Part shown: positions 16,621-26,462 of the stretch, piece by piece
Numbering within the stretch: position 1 is the stretch's first letter
How the letters are laid out: each line of letters begins with the position of its first letter
Source: Sphingopyxis sp. GW247-27LB
Lineage (GTDB): Bacteria; Pseudomonadota; Alphaproteobacteria; Sphingomonadales; Sphingomonadaceae
Length of the DNA stretch: 64,000 nucleotides
Direction: 5' to 3'
Assembly: GCF_002277025.1 (NCBI RefSeq)
Contig: NZ_NIWD01000008.1
Location: 463,514-527,513, forward strand
The notes under the pieces: generated by a model
Told to the model about the DNA's origin: nothing
Seen by the model: only the letters and a program-made list of their open reading frames with translations
The model's database searches: none
Made by a program: the position numbers and the translations under genes

Positions 16621-19374
16621 ATGACCATGCCGACCACATTCCGCCGCGGTGCCAGCGCCATCGCGCTCGGCCTTGCCTTGACCGTCATCCTGCCGGGCGC
16701 CGCGATGGCGCAGGACGCGGGCACCGCGCCCGTCGACGACGCCGCGGCCGTCGAGGGCGAGATCGTCGTCACCGGCATTCGTGGCGCCATCAACAATTCG
16801 GTCCAGGCGAAGAAGGAAAACACCTCGATCGTCGAGGTCGTCTCGGCCGAGGATATCGGCAAGCTGCCCGACCTGTCGATCGCCGAATCGCTGTCGCGCC
16901 TTCCCGGTCTCGCGACGCAGCGCCTCGACGGCCGCGCCAATGTCGTGTCGATCCGCGGCCTCGCGCCCGATTTCACCACGACCCTGCTCAACGGTCGCGA
17001 GCAGGTGTCGGCTAGCAACAACCGCGGCGTCGAGCTTGACCAATATCCGTCCGAGCTTTTGAATGGCGCGATTGTCTACAAGACCCCCGACGCCTCGCTG
17101 ATCGGGCAGGCGCTCGGCGGCACGATCGACATGCGGACGGTGCGCCCGCTCGCCTATGGCAAGCGCGCCATCGCCGTCGGCGCCCGCTTCGAAATGAACG
17201 ACCTCGGCAAGCTCAACCCCGATATTTCGGACAAGGGCTATCGCGCCAACATCTCCTATATCGACCAGAATGCCGACGGCACGCTCGGCTGGGCGATCGG
17301 CTATGCGCGCATGCAGTCGCCGACCGCCGAGGAGCGGTTCAACGCCTGGGGCTATCCCGAGCTGGCCGACGGCACGAACACCGCCTTCCTGATCGGCGGC
17401 GCCAAGCCCTATGTGAAATCGAACGAATTGAAGCGCGACGGCGTGATGGCCGTCGTCGAATGGGAGCCCAGCGACAGGTTCCACACGACGATCGACGGCT
17501 ATTGGTCGAAGTTCAAGGACGTCCAGCGCCTGCGCGGTATCGAGCTTCCCCTGGCGTGGGGCAATTCGACGCTGCTGCCCGGCTTCACCATCGAAAACGG
17601 GCTGGTGACGAAGGGCACCTGGTCGGGAACCGAGGCGGTGATGCGCAACGACGTCGTCCATCGCGATTCGACGATCATCGCCGGCGGGTGGAACAGCCAG
17701 TTCAAGCCCAACGAAAAGCTGACGCTCGAACTCGACCTTGGCTATTCGCGGCTCAAGAAGACCGAGGAAAACCTGGAGATCTACCTCGGCACCGGACGCG
17801 GCGCGGGCGTCGGCGCGCGCGAAACCGCGCTGGGGTTCGAACTGCGCCCGAACGGCGGCATCATCCTCGACCCCTCGCTCGACTATGCCGATCCCAATCT
17901 GTTCGTGATCACCGATCCGCAGGGCTGGAACAGCTGCGGCGGCGCGGTGCCCAACTGCCAGGACGGTTTCGTCAACACCCCGAAGATCAAGGATGAACTG
18001 AAATCGCTGCGCCTGCAGGCGACGCAGGAACTCGACGGCGCGTTCAGCAGCCTGCGCGTCGGCGCCAATTATTCGGATCGCAAGAAGAGCCTCGACGACC
18101 GCGGCTTCGTGCTGACCAGCAACGATTATCCGGCCAATACCGCGGTGCCCTCCGACTATCTCTTCGACCCGGTCTCGCTCGATTTCATCGGCATTCCCGG
18201 CATGGTCGCGTTCGACAGCTGGCGTTATTACAACGACGGCAACTATGCGCTGACCGACGAAGCCGGCTGGACCCCGGGGCGCATCTTCAACGACTATACG
18301 GTTCGTGAAAAGGTGCTGACCGGCTTCGTCCAGGCCAATTTCGACGCCGATGCCGGCGGCACGCCGGTTCGCGGCAATGTCGGCGTCCAGATCGTCCACA
18401 CCGACCAGTCGGCGTCGAGCTTCTATGCGCAGGTCGTCGGCGGGCAGACCCAGTCGACGCCGGTGACCGACGGCGTAAAATATACCGAAATCCTGCCCAG
18501 CCTGAACCTGACGGTCGAATTCGCCGACAACAGCTTCCTGCGCTTCGGCGCGGCGCGCATGCTGGCGCGGGCGCGGATGGACCAATTGAAGCCGGGTGGC
18601 GGCGTCAATTTCGATTCATCGAAGCGCAACAACACCGACATCGACGCCTCGCCCTGGTCGCTCGACCTCGGCAATGCCAAGCTGCGGCCGCTGATGGCGG
18701 ACTCGGTCGATGTCGCGGTCGAGAAATATTTCGGCCAGGGCGCCTATGTGTCGCTGGGCGGCTTCTACAAATATCTCGAAAACTACATCTATCGCCAGAA
18801 CGACGCGTTCGACTTCACCGGCTTCGAGATTCCCGACGGCGGAACGGTCGCGACCTATCAGGGCATCGCCAAGCAATGGCGGAACGGGAACGGCGGCCAT
18901 CTCTATGGTGCCGAAGCCTCGCTTTCGCTGCCCTTCGCGACCTTCTCCAACTCGCTCGACGGGTTCGGCGTGCTGGCCAGCGGTTCCTATACCAAGAGCC
19001 GCGTCCGCGAAGGCGCCGCCGACCCGATCGCCATGCCCGGCCTGTCGCGCTGGGTCGTGAACGGGACCGCCTATTTCGAAAAGGCGGGTTTCCAGGCGCG
19101 CGTGTCAGGCCGCTATCGCTCCAAGTTCCTCGCCGAGGTTTCGGGGCTCAGCCTCGTCCGCGACAAGGTGATGGCGAAGAGTGAATTCGTGGTCGACGCG
19201 CAGATCGGCTATACTTTCCAGAGCGGTACGCTCGAAGGGCTGGGCATCCTGCTCCAGGCGTCGAACCTGACGAACGAGCCGTTCGTGACCTATTACAACA
19301 ACGATCCGCGCCAGATTCGCGACTATCAGAATTATGGCCGCAACTTCATGGCGGGCATCACCTACAAGTTCTGA
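16621..19374 (+). CDS. TonB-dependent receptor, MalA-like maltodextrin type
   Basis: An outer-membrane receptor of 917 residues. A Sec signal peptide ends AAMAQ (about residue 31). A TonB-box-like EGEIVVTG follows, then the plug domain (SIVEVVSAEDIGKLPDLSIAESLSRLPGLATQR, NVVSIRGLAPDFTTTLLNGREQ) and a beta-barrel ending in ...GRNFMAGITYKF with terminal phenylalanine. The plug style is that of the large sphingomonad/Caulobacter carbohydrate receptors such as MalA. It would take up maltodextrins across the outer membrane at the expense of TonB-ExbB-ExbD energy. The open frame begins at 16462, but the signal peptide fixes ATG 16621, after GGGGAG. A terminator-like hairpin follows. Confidence 0.92.
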   Translation: MTMPTTFRRGASAIALGLALTVILPGAAMAQDAGTAPVDDAAAVEGEIVVTGIRGAINNSVQAKKENTSIVEVVSAEDIGKLPDLSIAESLSRLPGLATQRLDGRANVVSIRGLAPDFTTTLLNGREQVSASNNRGVELDQYPSELLNGAIVYKTPDASLIGQALGGTIDMRTVRPLAYGKRAIAVGARFEMNDLGKLNPDISDKGYRANISYIDQNADGTLGWAIGYARMQSPTAEERFNAWGYPELADGTNTAFLIGGAKPYVKSNELKRDGVMAVVEWEPSDRFHTTIDGYWSKFKDVQRLRGIELPLAWGNSTLLPGFTIENGLVTKGTWSGTEAVMRNDVVHRDSTIIAGGWNSQFKPNEKLTLELDLGYSRLKKTEENLEIYLGTGRGAGVGARETALGFELRPNGGIILDPSLDYADPNLFVITDPQGWNSCGGAVPNCQDGFVNTPKIKDELKSLRLQATQELDGAFSSLRVGANYSDRKKSLDDRGFVLTSNDYPANTAVPSDYLFDPVSLDFIGIPGMVAFDSWRYYNDGNYALTDEAGWTPGRIFNDYTVREKVLTGFVQANFDADAGGTPVRGNVGVQIVHTDQSASSFYAQVVGGQTQSTPVTDGVKYTEILPSLNLTVEFADNSFLRFGAARMLARARMDQLKPGGGVNFDSSKRNNTDIDASPWSLDLGNAKLRPLMADSVDVAVEKYFGQGAYVSLGGFYKYLENYIYRQNDAFDFTGFEIPDGGTVATYQGIAKQWRNGNGGHLYGAEASLSLPFATFSNSLDGFGVLASGSYTKSRVREGAADPIAMPGLSRWVVNGTAYFEKAGFQARVSGRYRSKFLAEVSGLSLVRDKVMAKSEFVVDAQIGYTFQSGTLEGLGILLQASNLTNEPFVTYYNNDPRQIRDYQNYGRNFMAGITYKF

Positions 19375-19381
19375 CATGACA

Positions 19382-19414
19382 GGCGGGCCGGGCGACAAGT
19401 CCGGCCCGCTTGTT
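19382..19414 (+). terminator. Terminator-like hairpin after the TonB receptor gene
   Basis: Stem GCGGGCCGG (19383-19391) pairs with CCGGCCCGC (19401-19409) around a nine-base loop, followed by TTGTT. It could terminate or attenuate transcription, lowering expression of the halogenase and glycosidase genes relative to the receptor. Confidence 0.55.
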
Positions 19415-19454
19415 ACGGAACAGACCGTCCTCTGGCGGCGCTGCACGAGAGGAA

Positions 19455-20972
19455 ATGGATAGAGTGGGCGACAGTCGCATCACGAAGGTGGTGATCGTCG
19501 GGGGTGGCACCGCGGGCTGGATGGCGGCCGCGGCGCTGTCCCGCACGATGGGCGGCCTGTCGATCCGGCTCGTCGAAAGCGAGGAAATCGGCACGGTCGG
19601 GGTCGGCGAGGCGACCATCCCGTCGATCCGGCTGTTCAATGCGCTGATCGGTATCGACGAGGATGATTTCGTCTGCGAGACGCGGGGATCGTTCAAGCTG
19701 GGGGTCCAGTTCCACGACTGGGGCCGGATCGGCGACGTCTATATGCACGCCTTCGGGCAGATCGGGCGTAGCCTCGGCATGCTGCCGTTCCAGCAATATT
19801 GGCTTCGCGGGCGGGCGGAGGGTGTCGCGGGCCGCGTCGGCGACTATTCGCTGAACGAGACCGCGGCGCACCAGAACCGCTTCGGGCGGCTGCCTCATAT
19901 CCCGAACACCAGCCTCGACGGCATCGCCTATGCCTTTCATTTCGACGCTGCGCTTTACGCGGCCTATCTCCGCCGGATCGCCGAGGCCGCCGGCGTCGAA
20001 CGCAGCGAGGGCAAGATCGCCGAGGTCAGGCGGAACGGCGAGACCGGCCATGTCGAGGCGCTCGTGCTGGAAAATGGCACCGCGATCGACGGCGAACTCT
20101 TCATCGACTGCTCGGGCTTCCGCGCGCTGCTGATCGAGGAGGCGCTCGGAACGGGCTTCGAGGATTGGACGCACTGGCTCCCCTGCGACCGCGCGATCGC
20201 GGTGCCGAGCGAGAATGCCGGCCCGGCGCGGCCTTATACGCAGGCGATCGCGCATCAGAGCGGCTGGCAATGGCGCATCCCGCTCCAGCACCGCACGGGC
20301 AACGGGCATGTCTTTTGCAGCGACTTCATCAGCGAGGACGAAGCGGCGGCGGTGCTGCTCGCCAACATCGAAGGCCGGCCGCTCGCCGAGCCGCGGACGC
20401 TGCGCTTCAGGACGGGGATGCGGCAGCGGGCGTGGAGCGGCAATGTCGTCGCGCTGGGCCTCGCCTCGGGTTTCCTCGAACCGATCGAATCGACCAGCAT
20501 CCACCTGATCCAGAACGGCATCGCCCGGCTGCTGGCGCATTTTCCGGGCCGCGATTTCGATGCCGCCAATATCGACGCCTATAACCGCCGGATCCGCTTC
20601 GATCACGAACGCATCCGCGACTTCATCATCCTCCACTATCACGCCAATCAGCGAACCGATTCGCCCTTCTGGACGCGGTGCCGCGAGATGGCGATCCCGG
20701 AGACGCTGGCGCAGAAGATCGCGCTGTTCCGAAGCCAGGGCCAGCTTGTCCGCGAGGGCGACGAGCTGTTCGTCGAAATCGGCTGGTTCCAGGTGCTGAC
20801 GGGGCAGAATATCGTGCCGCGCGGTTATCACCCGATGGCCGACCAGCTGAGCCGCGAGGAGCTGTCGGGCTTTTTCGGCGACATCGAAACGATCGTCGCG
20901 GGCGCCGCGTCGCGCCTCCCCACCCATGACGATTTCATCGCGCAGCATTGCGCGGCAGGAGTGCCCGCATGA
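19455..20972 (+). CDS. Flavin-dependent tryptophan-halogenase family protein
   Basis: A 505-residue flavin-dependent halogenase of the tryptophan-halogenase family. The FAD motif VIVGGGTAGWMAAAAL is at the N-terminus. The conserved GVGEATIPSI follows, then Lys81 in FKLGVQF (the catalytic lysine position). WQWRIP at 271-276 fits the family WxWxIP motif that separates halogenases from monooxygenases. Glu345 sits in EPIESTSIHLIQNG. All key residues are present, so it should form HOCl/HOBr from FADH2 and oxygen; the substrate is unknown. Such genes often stand beside TonB receptors in sphingomonads and Brevundimonas (BrvH). ATG 19455 follows GAGAGGAA; GTG 19464 is an alternative. Its stop overlaps the next start (ATGA). 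Confidence 0.9.
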   Translation: MDRVGDSRITKVVIVGGGTAGWMAAAALSRTMGGLSIRLVESEEIGTVGVGEATIPSIRLFNALIGIDEDDFVCETRGSFKLGVQFHDWGRIGDVYMHAFGQIGRSLGMLPFQQYWLRGRAEGVAGRVGDYSLNETAAHQNRFGRLPHIPNTSLDGIAYAFHFDAALYAAYLRRIAEAAGVERSEGKIAEVRRNGETGHVEALVLENGTAIDGELFIDCSGFRALLIEEALGTGFEDWTHWLPCDRAIAVPSENAGPARPYTQAIAHQSGWQWRIPLQHRTGNGHVFCSDFISEDEAAAVLLANIEGRPLAEPRTLRFRTGMRQRAWSGNVVALGLASGFLEPIESTSIHLIQNGIARLLAHFPGRDFDAANIDAYNRRIRFDHERIRDFIILHYHANQRTDSPFWTRCREMAIPETLAQKIALFRSQGQLVREGDELFVEIGWFQVLTGQNIVPRGYHPMADQLSREELSGFFGDIETIVAGAASRLPTHDDFIAQHCAAGVPA

Positions 20973-22765
20973 GCCTTTTCGCATCCATCGCCGCGCTGAG
21001 CATGGCGGGCGCCGCGCCCGCCGCCGTTCCCGCCGACGACTATCGCCAGCGGCGGCCCGAGGATGAGATCGTCTATTTCCTGTTGCCCGACCGGTTCGAG
21101 AATGGCGATCCCGGAAACGACAAGGGCGGGCTCGAAGGCGACCGGCTCGCGACCGGCTATGACCCGGCCGCCAAGGGCTTTTTCCACGGCGGCGATCTCA
21201 AAGGCGTGATCCGGCGGCTCGATTATATCCAGTCGCTCGGCGCGACGGCGATCTGGCTGTCGCCGGTGTTCAAGAACAAGGTCGTGCAGGGGCCGAAGGG
21301 GCAGGAGAGCGCGGGCTATCACGGCTATTGGGTGACCGATTTCACGCAGGTCGACCCGCATCTTGGCACCAATGCGGATTTCAAGGCGCTGGTCGATGCC
21401 GCGCATGCGCGCGGGATGAAGGTCTATATGGACATCCTCATCAACCATACCGCCGACGTTATCGAGATGGCCGAATGCGACGGCTATGACTGCCCCTATC
21501 GCAGCCGCGCCGACTATCCCTATTCGCGCCGCGCCGCCGACGGGGCGCCGATCAACGACGGTTTTGCCGGCGACGCCTCCTCCTCGGCGGAGAATTTCGC
21601 CCGGCTGACCGATCCGAACTATGCCTATACGGTCAAGGTCGCGCCGCAGGAAAAGGACATCAAGGTCCCGGCGTGGCTCAACGACCCGATCTATTACCAC
21701 AATCGCGGCAATTCGACCTTCACCGGCGAAAGCGCGACGATGGGCGATTTCGTCGGGCTCGACGATCTGATGACCGAAAATCCGCGCGTCGTTCAGGGGT
21801 TCATCGACATCTATGGCGACTGGATCGACCGCTACAAGGTCGACGGATTCCGCATCGACACGGCCAAGCATGTGAACCCCGAATTCTGGCGGGTCTTCGC
21901 GCCCGCGATGCTCGACCGCGCGGCGAAGAACGGCATCCCCCATTTCCATATCTTCGGCGAATATGCGACGGGCGACATGGACCCGGTGATCACCGCGCAG
22001 GGCACGCGGGTCGCGGGGCTGCCCGCGAGCCTCGATTTCCCCTTCTTCGCGGCGATCCGCGACGTCGTTGGCGGGCCCAAGGCGCCCGACTGGCTGGAAA
22101 AGCTGTTCTCGGCCGACCCGCTCTACGGCGACGACGGGGTCGCGCTCCAGCTTCCGACTTTCACCGGCAACCATGATTTCGGCCGCTTCGCGCATTATGC
22201 GCGCAAGGCATTCCCGGGCGCCAGCGACGAAGAGATGCTGCGCCGCGTCGAACTCGCGCATGCGATGCTGTTGGGGCTGCGCGGCGTGCCGGTCCTCTAT
22301 TCGGGCGACGAACAGGGGTTCACCGGCGACGGCGGCGACCAGGATGCGCGCGAGGACATGTTCGCGTCGAAGGTCGCGATCTACAACGACAACGACCTGA
22401 TCGGCACCGACGCGACGACCGCCGAGAGCAATTTCGACCCGAACCATCCGCTCTATCGCGCCTTCGCGCGGCTCGCGAAGCTGCGGCAGGATCATGTCGC
22501 GCTCCGCCGCGGCCGGCAGCTCATCCGCAGCTATGCCGAAAAGCCGGGGCTGTTCGCCGTGTCGCGCATCGATGCGGCGTCGGGGGAGGAAATTGTCCTG
22601 GCGTTCAACACCTCGAACGCGCCGCTGAGCGTCAACGTCGCCGTCGATCCCGCCAAGAACCGCTACACGTCGCTCCATGGCGACTGCCCGGCCGCGACCG
22701 CCGCGCCGGGGCAACTCGCCATCAACCTGCCACCGCTCGGATATATGATCTGCGAAGCCCGATGA
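20969..22765 (+). CDS. Exported GH13 alpha-amylase family enzyme (maltodextrin-degrading)
   Basis: A 598-residue GH13 enzyme. A short Sec signal (SLFASIAALSMAGAAPAAV) sends it to the periplasm. The (beta/alpha)8 barrel carries the four family regions: DILINHTAD, DGFRIDTAKH with nucleophile Asp297, FGEYATG with acid/base Glu331, and TGNHDFGR with Asp403. A C-terminal beta domain follows. It probably cuts maltodextrins or cyclodextrins brought in by the TonB receptor. The start ATG 20969 overlaps the halogenase stop and is preceded by GGAG, suggesting translational coupling. The exact specificity (amylase or cyclomaltodextrinase type) is not readable. Confidence 0.9.
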   Translation: MSLFASIAALSMAGAAPAAVPADDYRQRRPEDEIVYFLLPDRFENGDPGNDKGGLEGDRLATGYDPAAKGFFHGGDLKGVIRRLDYIQSLGATAIWLSPVFKNKVVQGPKGQESAGYHGYWVTDFTQVDPHLGTNADFKALVDAAHARGMKVYMDILINHTADVIEMAECDGYDCPYRSRADYPYSRRAADGAPINDGFAGDASSSAENFARLTDPNYAYTVKVAPQEKDIKVPAWLNDPIYYHNRGNSTFTGESATMGDFVGLDDLMTENPRVVQGFIDIYGDWIDRYKVDGFRIDTAKHVNPEFWRVFAPAMLDRAAKNGIPHFHIFGEYATGDMDPVITAQGTRVAGLPASLDFPFFAAIRDVVGGPKAPDWLEKLFSADPLYGDDGVALQLPTFTGNHDFGRFAHYARKAFPGASDEEMLRRVELAHAMLLGLRGVPVLYSGDEQGFTGDGGDQDAREDMFASKVAIYNDNDLIGTDATTAESNFDPNHPLYRAFARLAKLRQDHVALRRGRQLIRSYAEKPGLFAVSRIDAASGEEIVLAFNTSNAPLSVNVAVDPAKNRYTSLHGDCPAATAAPGQLAINLPPLGYMICEAR

Positions 22766-24393
22766 ACGAACTCTCTCCCCTGCCATCGTCCGCCCGCCAG
22801 TCGCCGCATCCCTGGTGGAAGGGCGCGGCGATCTACCAGATCTATCCGCGCAGCTTCGCCGATTCGAACGGCGACGGCATCGGCGACCTCGCGGGCATCA
22901 CCGCGCGGCTCGACCATGTCGCGTCGCTGGGCGTCGACGCGATCTGGCTGTCGCCTTTCTATCCGTCGCCGATGGACGATTTCGGCTACGACATCGCCGA
23001 TTATGAGGGCGTCGACCCGATTTTCGGCACGCTGGCCGATTTCGACGCGCTCGTGGCGCGCGCGCATGCGCTGGGGCTGAAGGTCACGACCGATCTCGTC
23101 TTCGCGCACACCTCCGACCGGCACGCCTGGTTCGCGGAAAGCCGCGCGAGCAAGGACAATCCCAGGGCCGACTGGTATGTCTGGGCCGATGCCAAGCCCG
23201 ACGGATCGCCGCCGACCAACTGGCAATCGGTGTTCGGCGGCCCCGCCTGGACGTGGGACGCGCGGCGCGGCCAATATTATCTCCATAATTTCCTCGGCTC
23301 GCAGCCGCAGCTCAACGTCCACAACCGCGACGTGCAGGACGCGCTGCTGGGTGTCGTGCGCTTCTGGCTCGACCGCGGGGTCGACGGATTCCGCATCGAC
23401 GCGATCAACTTCTCGATGCACGACCCTGAGCTTCGCGACAATCCGCCGGCGCCGCCGTCGAACAAGCCGCGCACCCGGCCGTTCGATTTCCAGCAGAAGA
23501 TCTACAACCAGTCGCACCCCGACATCCCGCTGTTCCTCGAACGCATCCGTGCGCTGACCGACCAATATGACGGCCGTTTTACCGTCGCCGAGGTCGGCGG
23601 CGACGACGCGGCGCGCGAGATGAAGCTGTTCACCGCGGGCGAACGGCGGCTGGACAGCGCCTATGGCTTCGATTTCCTCTACGCCGATCGCCTGACGCCG
23701 CAGCTCGTGCGCGAGGCGGCCGAGGGCTGGCCCGACGCGCCGGGGGTCGGCTGGCCGAGCTGGGCGTTCGAGAATCACGACGCGCCGCGCGCGCTGTCGC
23801 GCTGGACCCCCGAGGACGTCGACCCCGCGGCTTATGCGCGGATGAAGATGGCGCTGCTCTGCGCGCTGCGCGGCAACATCATCCTCTATAATGGCGAGGA
23901 GCTTGGGCTCGACCAGGTGGAGATCCCCTTCGAACTGGTCAAGGATCCCGAAGCGCGCAAGAACTGGCCGCTGACCCTGTCGCGCGACGGCGCACGCACG
24001 CCCTTGCCGTGGGCGGCGGAGGCGATGCACGCCGGTTTTTCCGACGCCGATCCCTGGCTGCCGCTGGGCGCGGACCATGCCGCGCTCGCGGTCGACCGGC
24101 AGGAAGCCGATCCCGCGTCGATGCTCGCACTGACCCGCCGCCTCGTCGCGCTGCGCGCCGCGCATCCGGCGCTGCGTCGCGGCCGCAACGCGCATTGGAT
24201 CGCCGAGGGCGACCTGCTCGCGTTCGACCGGATCGCGGATGGGGAGACGATCCGCTGTCTCTTCAACCTCGGCGGCGCTACGATCGACCTGGCCGCGCGC
24301 GGCGCGGACGGCACCCCGCTTGTGGCGCTGAACGGCGCCGATCCCACCCTGCTGCCGCCCTGCGGCGCGCTCTGGCTCCCGATGGAAGGATGA
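22762..24393 (+). CDS. GH13 alpha-glucosidase (oligo-1,6-glucosidase-like), cytoplasmic
   Basis: A 543-residue GH13 enzyme of the alpha-glucosidase/oligosaccharide hydrolase branch. It starts in WWKGAAIYQIYPRSFADSNGDGIGDLAGI, a hallmark of that branch. Catalytic residues are Asp213 (DGFRIDAIN), Glu277 (TVAEVGGDD) and Asp340 (ENHDAPR). No signal peptide is visible, so it probably acts in the cytoplasm on maltose and short maltodextrins delivered by the MalY-type symporter. ATG 22762 overlaps the stop of the exported GH13 gene, and its own stop lies within the ribosome-site region of the GH97 gene. The three glycosidase genes therefore form one tight unit. Confidence 0.9.
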   Translation: MNELSPLPSSARQSPHPWWKGAAIYQIYPRSFADSNGDGIGDLAGITARLDHVASLGVDAIWLSPFYPSPMDDFGYDIADYEGVDPIFGTLADFDALVARAHALGLKVTTDLVFAHTSDRHAWFAESRASKDNPRADWYVWADAKPDGSPPTNWQSVFGGPAWTWDARRGQYYLHNFLGSQPQLNVHNRDVQDALLGVVRFWLDRGVDGFRIDAINFSMHDPELRDNPPAPPSNKPRTRPFDFQQKIYNQSHPDIPLFLERIRALTDQYDGRFTVAEVGGDDAAREMKLFTAGERRLDSAYGFDFLYADRLTPQLVREAAEGWPDAPGVGWPSWAFENHDAPRALSRWTPEDVDPAAYARMKMALLCALRGNIILYNGEELGLDQVEIPFELVKDPEARKNWPLTLSRDGARTPLPWAAEAMHAGFSDADPWLPLGADHAALAVDRQEADPASMLALTRRLVALRAAHPALRRGRNAHWIAEGDLLAFDRIADGETIRCLFNLGGATIDLAARGADGTPLVALNGADPTLLPPCGALWLPMEG

Positions 24394-24398
24394 TTTCG

Positions 24399-26453
24399 AT
24401 GTTCCGCCCCGCTCTCCCCGTGCTTCTGGCCCCCTTCGCGCTTCTCGCCGCGACGCCCGCGCTCGCGCAGGAGGCGCGCCCGCAGCAGACGCTCGCCTCG
24501 CCCGACGGCAGCATCGTGCTGACCGTATCGACCGACAATGACGCGCGCCCGACCTGGTCGCTGTCGCGCAAGGGCAAGCTGCTGATCGCGCCGTCGAAGC
24601 TCGGCTTCCTGCTGACCGACGGCGTCGGGCTCCAGCGCGGTTTTGCGATCGAAGGCGCCGAGCGCGCGAGCGGCGACGACACGTGGGAGCAGCCGTGGGG
24701 CGAGCGCCGCTACGTCCGCGACCATTATAACGAGCTGCTCATCCGCTTCCGCCAGGACGAAAGCTGGGGCGGCCACGCGATGAACCTGCGCTTCCGTCTG
24801 TTCGATAACGGCATCGGCTTCCGCTACGAACTGCCCGAGCAGGCGGGGTTCAAGACCGCGAAGATCGCCGACGAGATCACCGAATTCGACATCGCGCCCG
24901 AGGGCAGCGCCTGGTGGATCACCGGCGGCGAGTGGAACCGTTACGAGCAGATCTATCAAAAGACGCCGATCGATGCGGTCGCGACCGCGCACACGCCGAT
25001 CACGATGCGCCTCGACGACGGCACGCATCTGGCGTTCCACGAGGCCGCGCTCGTCGACTATTCGGGCATGTGGCTGAAGCGCGTCGAGGGGCGCAAGTTC
25101 CGCGCGACGCTGGCGCCCTCGTCGCGTGGGCCGCGGGTGGTGCGTGATCTGCCCTTCCATACGCCGTGGCGGACGATCCGCATCGCCGACGATGCCGCGG
25201 GGCTGGTCGAGAACGACCTCGAACTCAACCTCAACGAACCCAACAAGCTCGGCGACGTCAGCTGGTTCAAGCCGATGAAATATATCGGCATCTGGTGGGG
25301 GATGATCCGGGGGCCGTGGAGCTGGGCCGAAGGGCCTAACCACGGCGCGACGACCGAGCGGACCAAACAATATATCGACTTCGCGGCGAAGAACGGCTTC
25401 GGCGGCGTGCTCGTCGAAGGGTGGAACAAGGGCTGGAACGGCAATTGGTTCGGCCATGGCGACGAGTTCAGCTTCACGGAGGCAACCCCCGATTTCGACC
25501 TGAAGGCGGTCACCGACTATGCGCGGAAGAAAGGCGTGACGCTGATCGGTCATCACGAGACCGGCGGCAATATCGCGCACTACGAAGCGCAGCTCGAGGA
25601 CGCGATGGCGCTCTACGGCAAGCTCGGCGTCAAGGCGGTGAAGACCGGCTATGTCGCCGACGCGGGCGGCATCATCGCGCCGGGCGCGACACCGGGGACG
25701 ACCGCGATGGAATGGCACGACGGCCAGCGGCAGGTCGAACACCATCTGAAGGTCGTCGAGACCGCCGCCAGATATCATATAGCGGTCAACGCGCACGAAC
25801 CGGTCAAGGACACGGGGCTGCGCCGCACCTATCCCAACTGGGTCGCGCGCGAGGGCGCGCGGGGGATGGAATATAACGCCTGGGGCGCCTTCGCGAACGG
25901 GCCCGACCATGTGCCGACGCTGGTCTATACGCGGATGCTGTCGGGGCCGATGGACTATACGCCCGGCGTGCTGAGCCTGAAGGGCGCGCAGGACGTGCCG
26001 CTCGCCTCGACGCTGGCCAAGCAGCTCGGTCTCTATCTCGCCATCTATTCGCCGATCCAGATGGCGGCCGACTTCATCGAGAATCTGGAAGCGCACCCGC
26101 GCGAGCTCGAATTCATCAAGGCGGTGCCCGCCGACTGGGCGGAGAGTCATCTGATCGCGGGCGAGGTCGGCGACTATGCGATCTTCGCGCGCAAGGACCG
26201 CAATAGCGCCGACTGGTATGTCGGCGGGGTCAACGATGCGACCGAGCGCACGCTGACGCTCGATTTCGATTTCCTCGATCCGGGCAAGAGCTACACCGCG
26301 ACGATCTGGAAGGACGGCGAGGGCGCGACCTATCTGACCGAGGCGCGGCACAAGATCGCCTATGAGACGATCAAGGTGAAGAAGGGCGACACCTACAAGC
26401 TGTGGCTCGCCCCCGGCGGCGGCGCGGCCATCCGCCTCACCCCGGGGAAATAG
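24399..26453 (+). CDS. Exported GH97 family alpha-glucosidase (SusB-like)
   Basis: A 684-residue GH97 glycoside hydrolase. A Sec signal (LLAPFALLAATPALAQ) directs it to the periplasm. The N-terminal beta-sandwich (SPDGSIVLTVSTDNDARPTWSLSRKGK) is followed by the catalytic barrel: VEGWNKGWNGNW, LIGHHETGGNIAHYE, VKTGYVADAGG and NAHEPVKDTGLRRTYPN. These contain the conserved glutamates of the calcium-dependent inverting subgroup typified by Bacteroides SusB. It would release glucose from maltodextrin ends. I prefer ATG 24399, nine bases after GGAAGG, over ATG 24390, which overlaps the previous stop. The stop lies nine bases from that of the convergent kinase gene. Confidence 0.9.
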   Translation: MFRPALPVLLAPFALLAATPALAQEARPQQTLASPDGSIVLTVSTDNDARPTWSLSRKGKLLIAPSKLGFLLTDGVGLQRGFAIEGAERASGDDTWEQPWGERRYVRDHYNELLIRFRQDESWGGHAMNLRFRLFDNGIGFRYELPEQAGFKTAKIADEITEFDIAPEGSAWWITGGEWNRYEQIYQKTPIDAVATAHTPITMRLDDGTHLAFHEAALVDYSGMWLKRVEGRKFRATLAPSSRGPRVVRDLPFHTPWRTIRIADDAAGLVENDLELNLNEPNKLGDVSWFKPMKYIGIWWGMIRGPWSWAEGPNHGATTERTKQYIDFAAKNGFGGVLVEGWNKGWNGNWFGHGDEFSFTEATPDFDLKAVTDYARKKGVTLIGHHETGGNIAHYEAQLEDAMALYGKLGVKAVKTGYVADAGGIIAPGATPGTTAMEWHDGQRQVEHHLKVVETAARYHIAVNAHEPVKDTGLRRTYPNWVAREGARGMEYNAWGAFANGPDHVPTLVYTRMLSGPMDYTPGVLSLKGAQDVPLASTLAKQLGLYLAIYSPIQMAADFIENLEAHPRELEFIKAVPADWAESHLIAGEVGDYAIFARKDRNSADWYVGGVNDATERTLTLDFDFLDPGKSYTATIWKDGEGATYLTEARHKIAYETIKVKKGDTYKLWLAPGGGAAIRLTPGK

Positions 26454-26462
26454 GCGGAGGCG

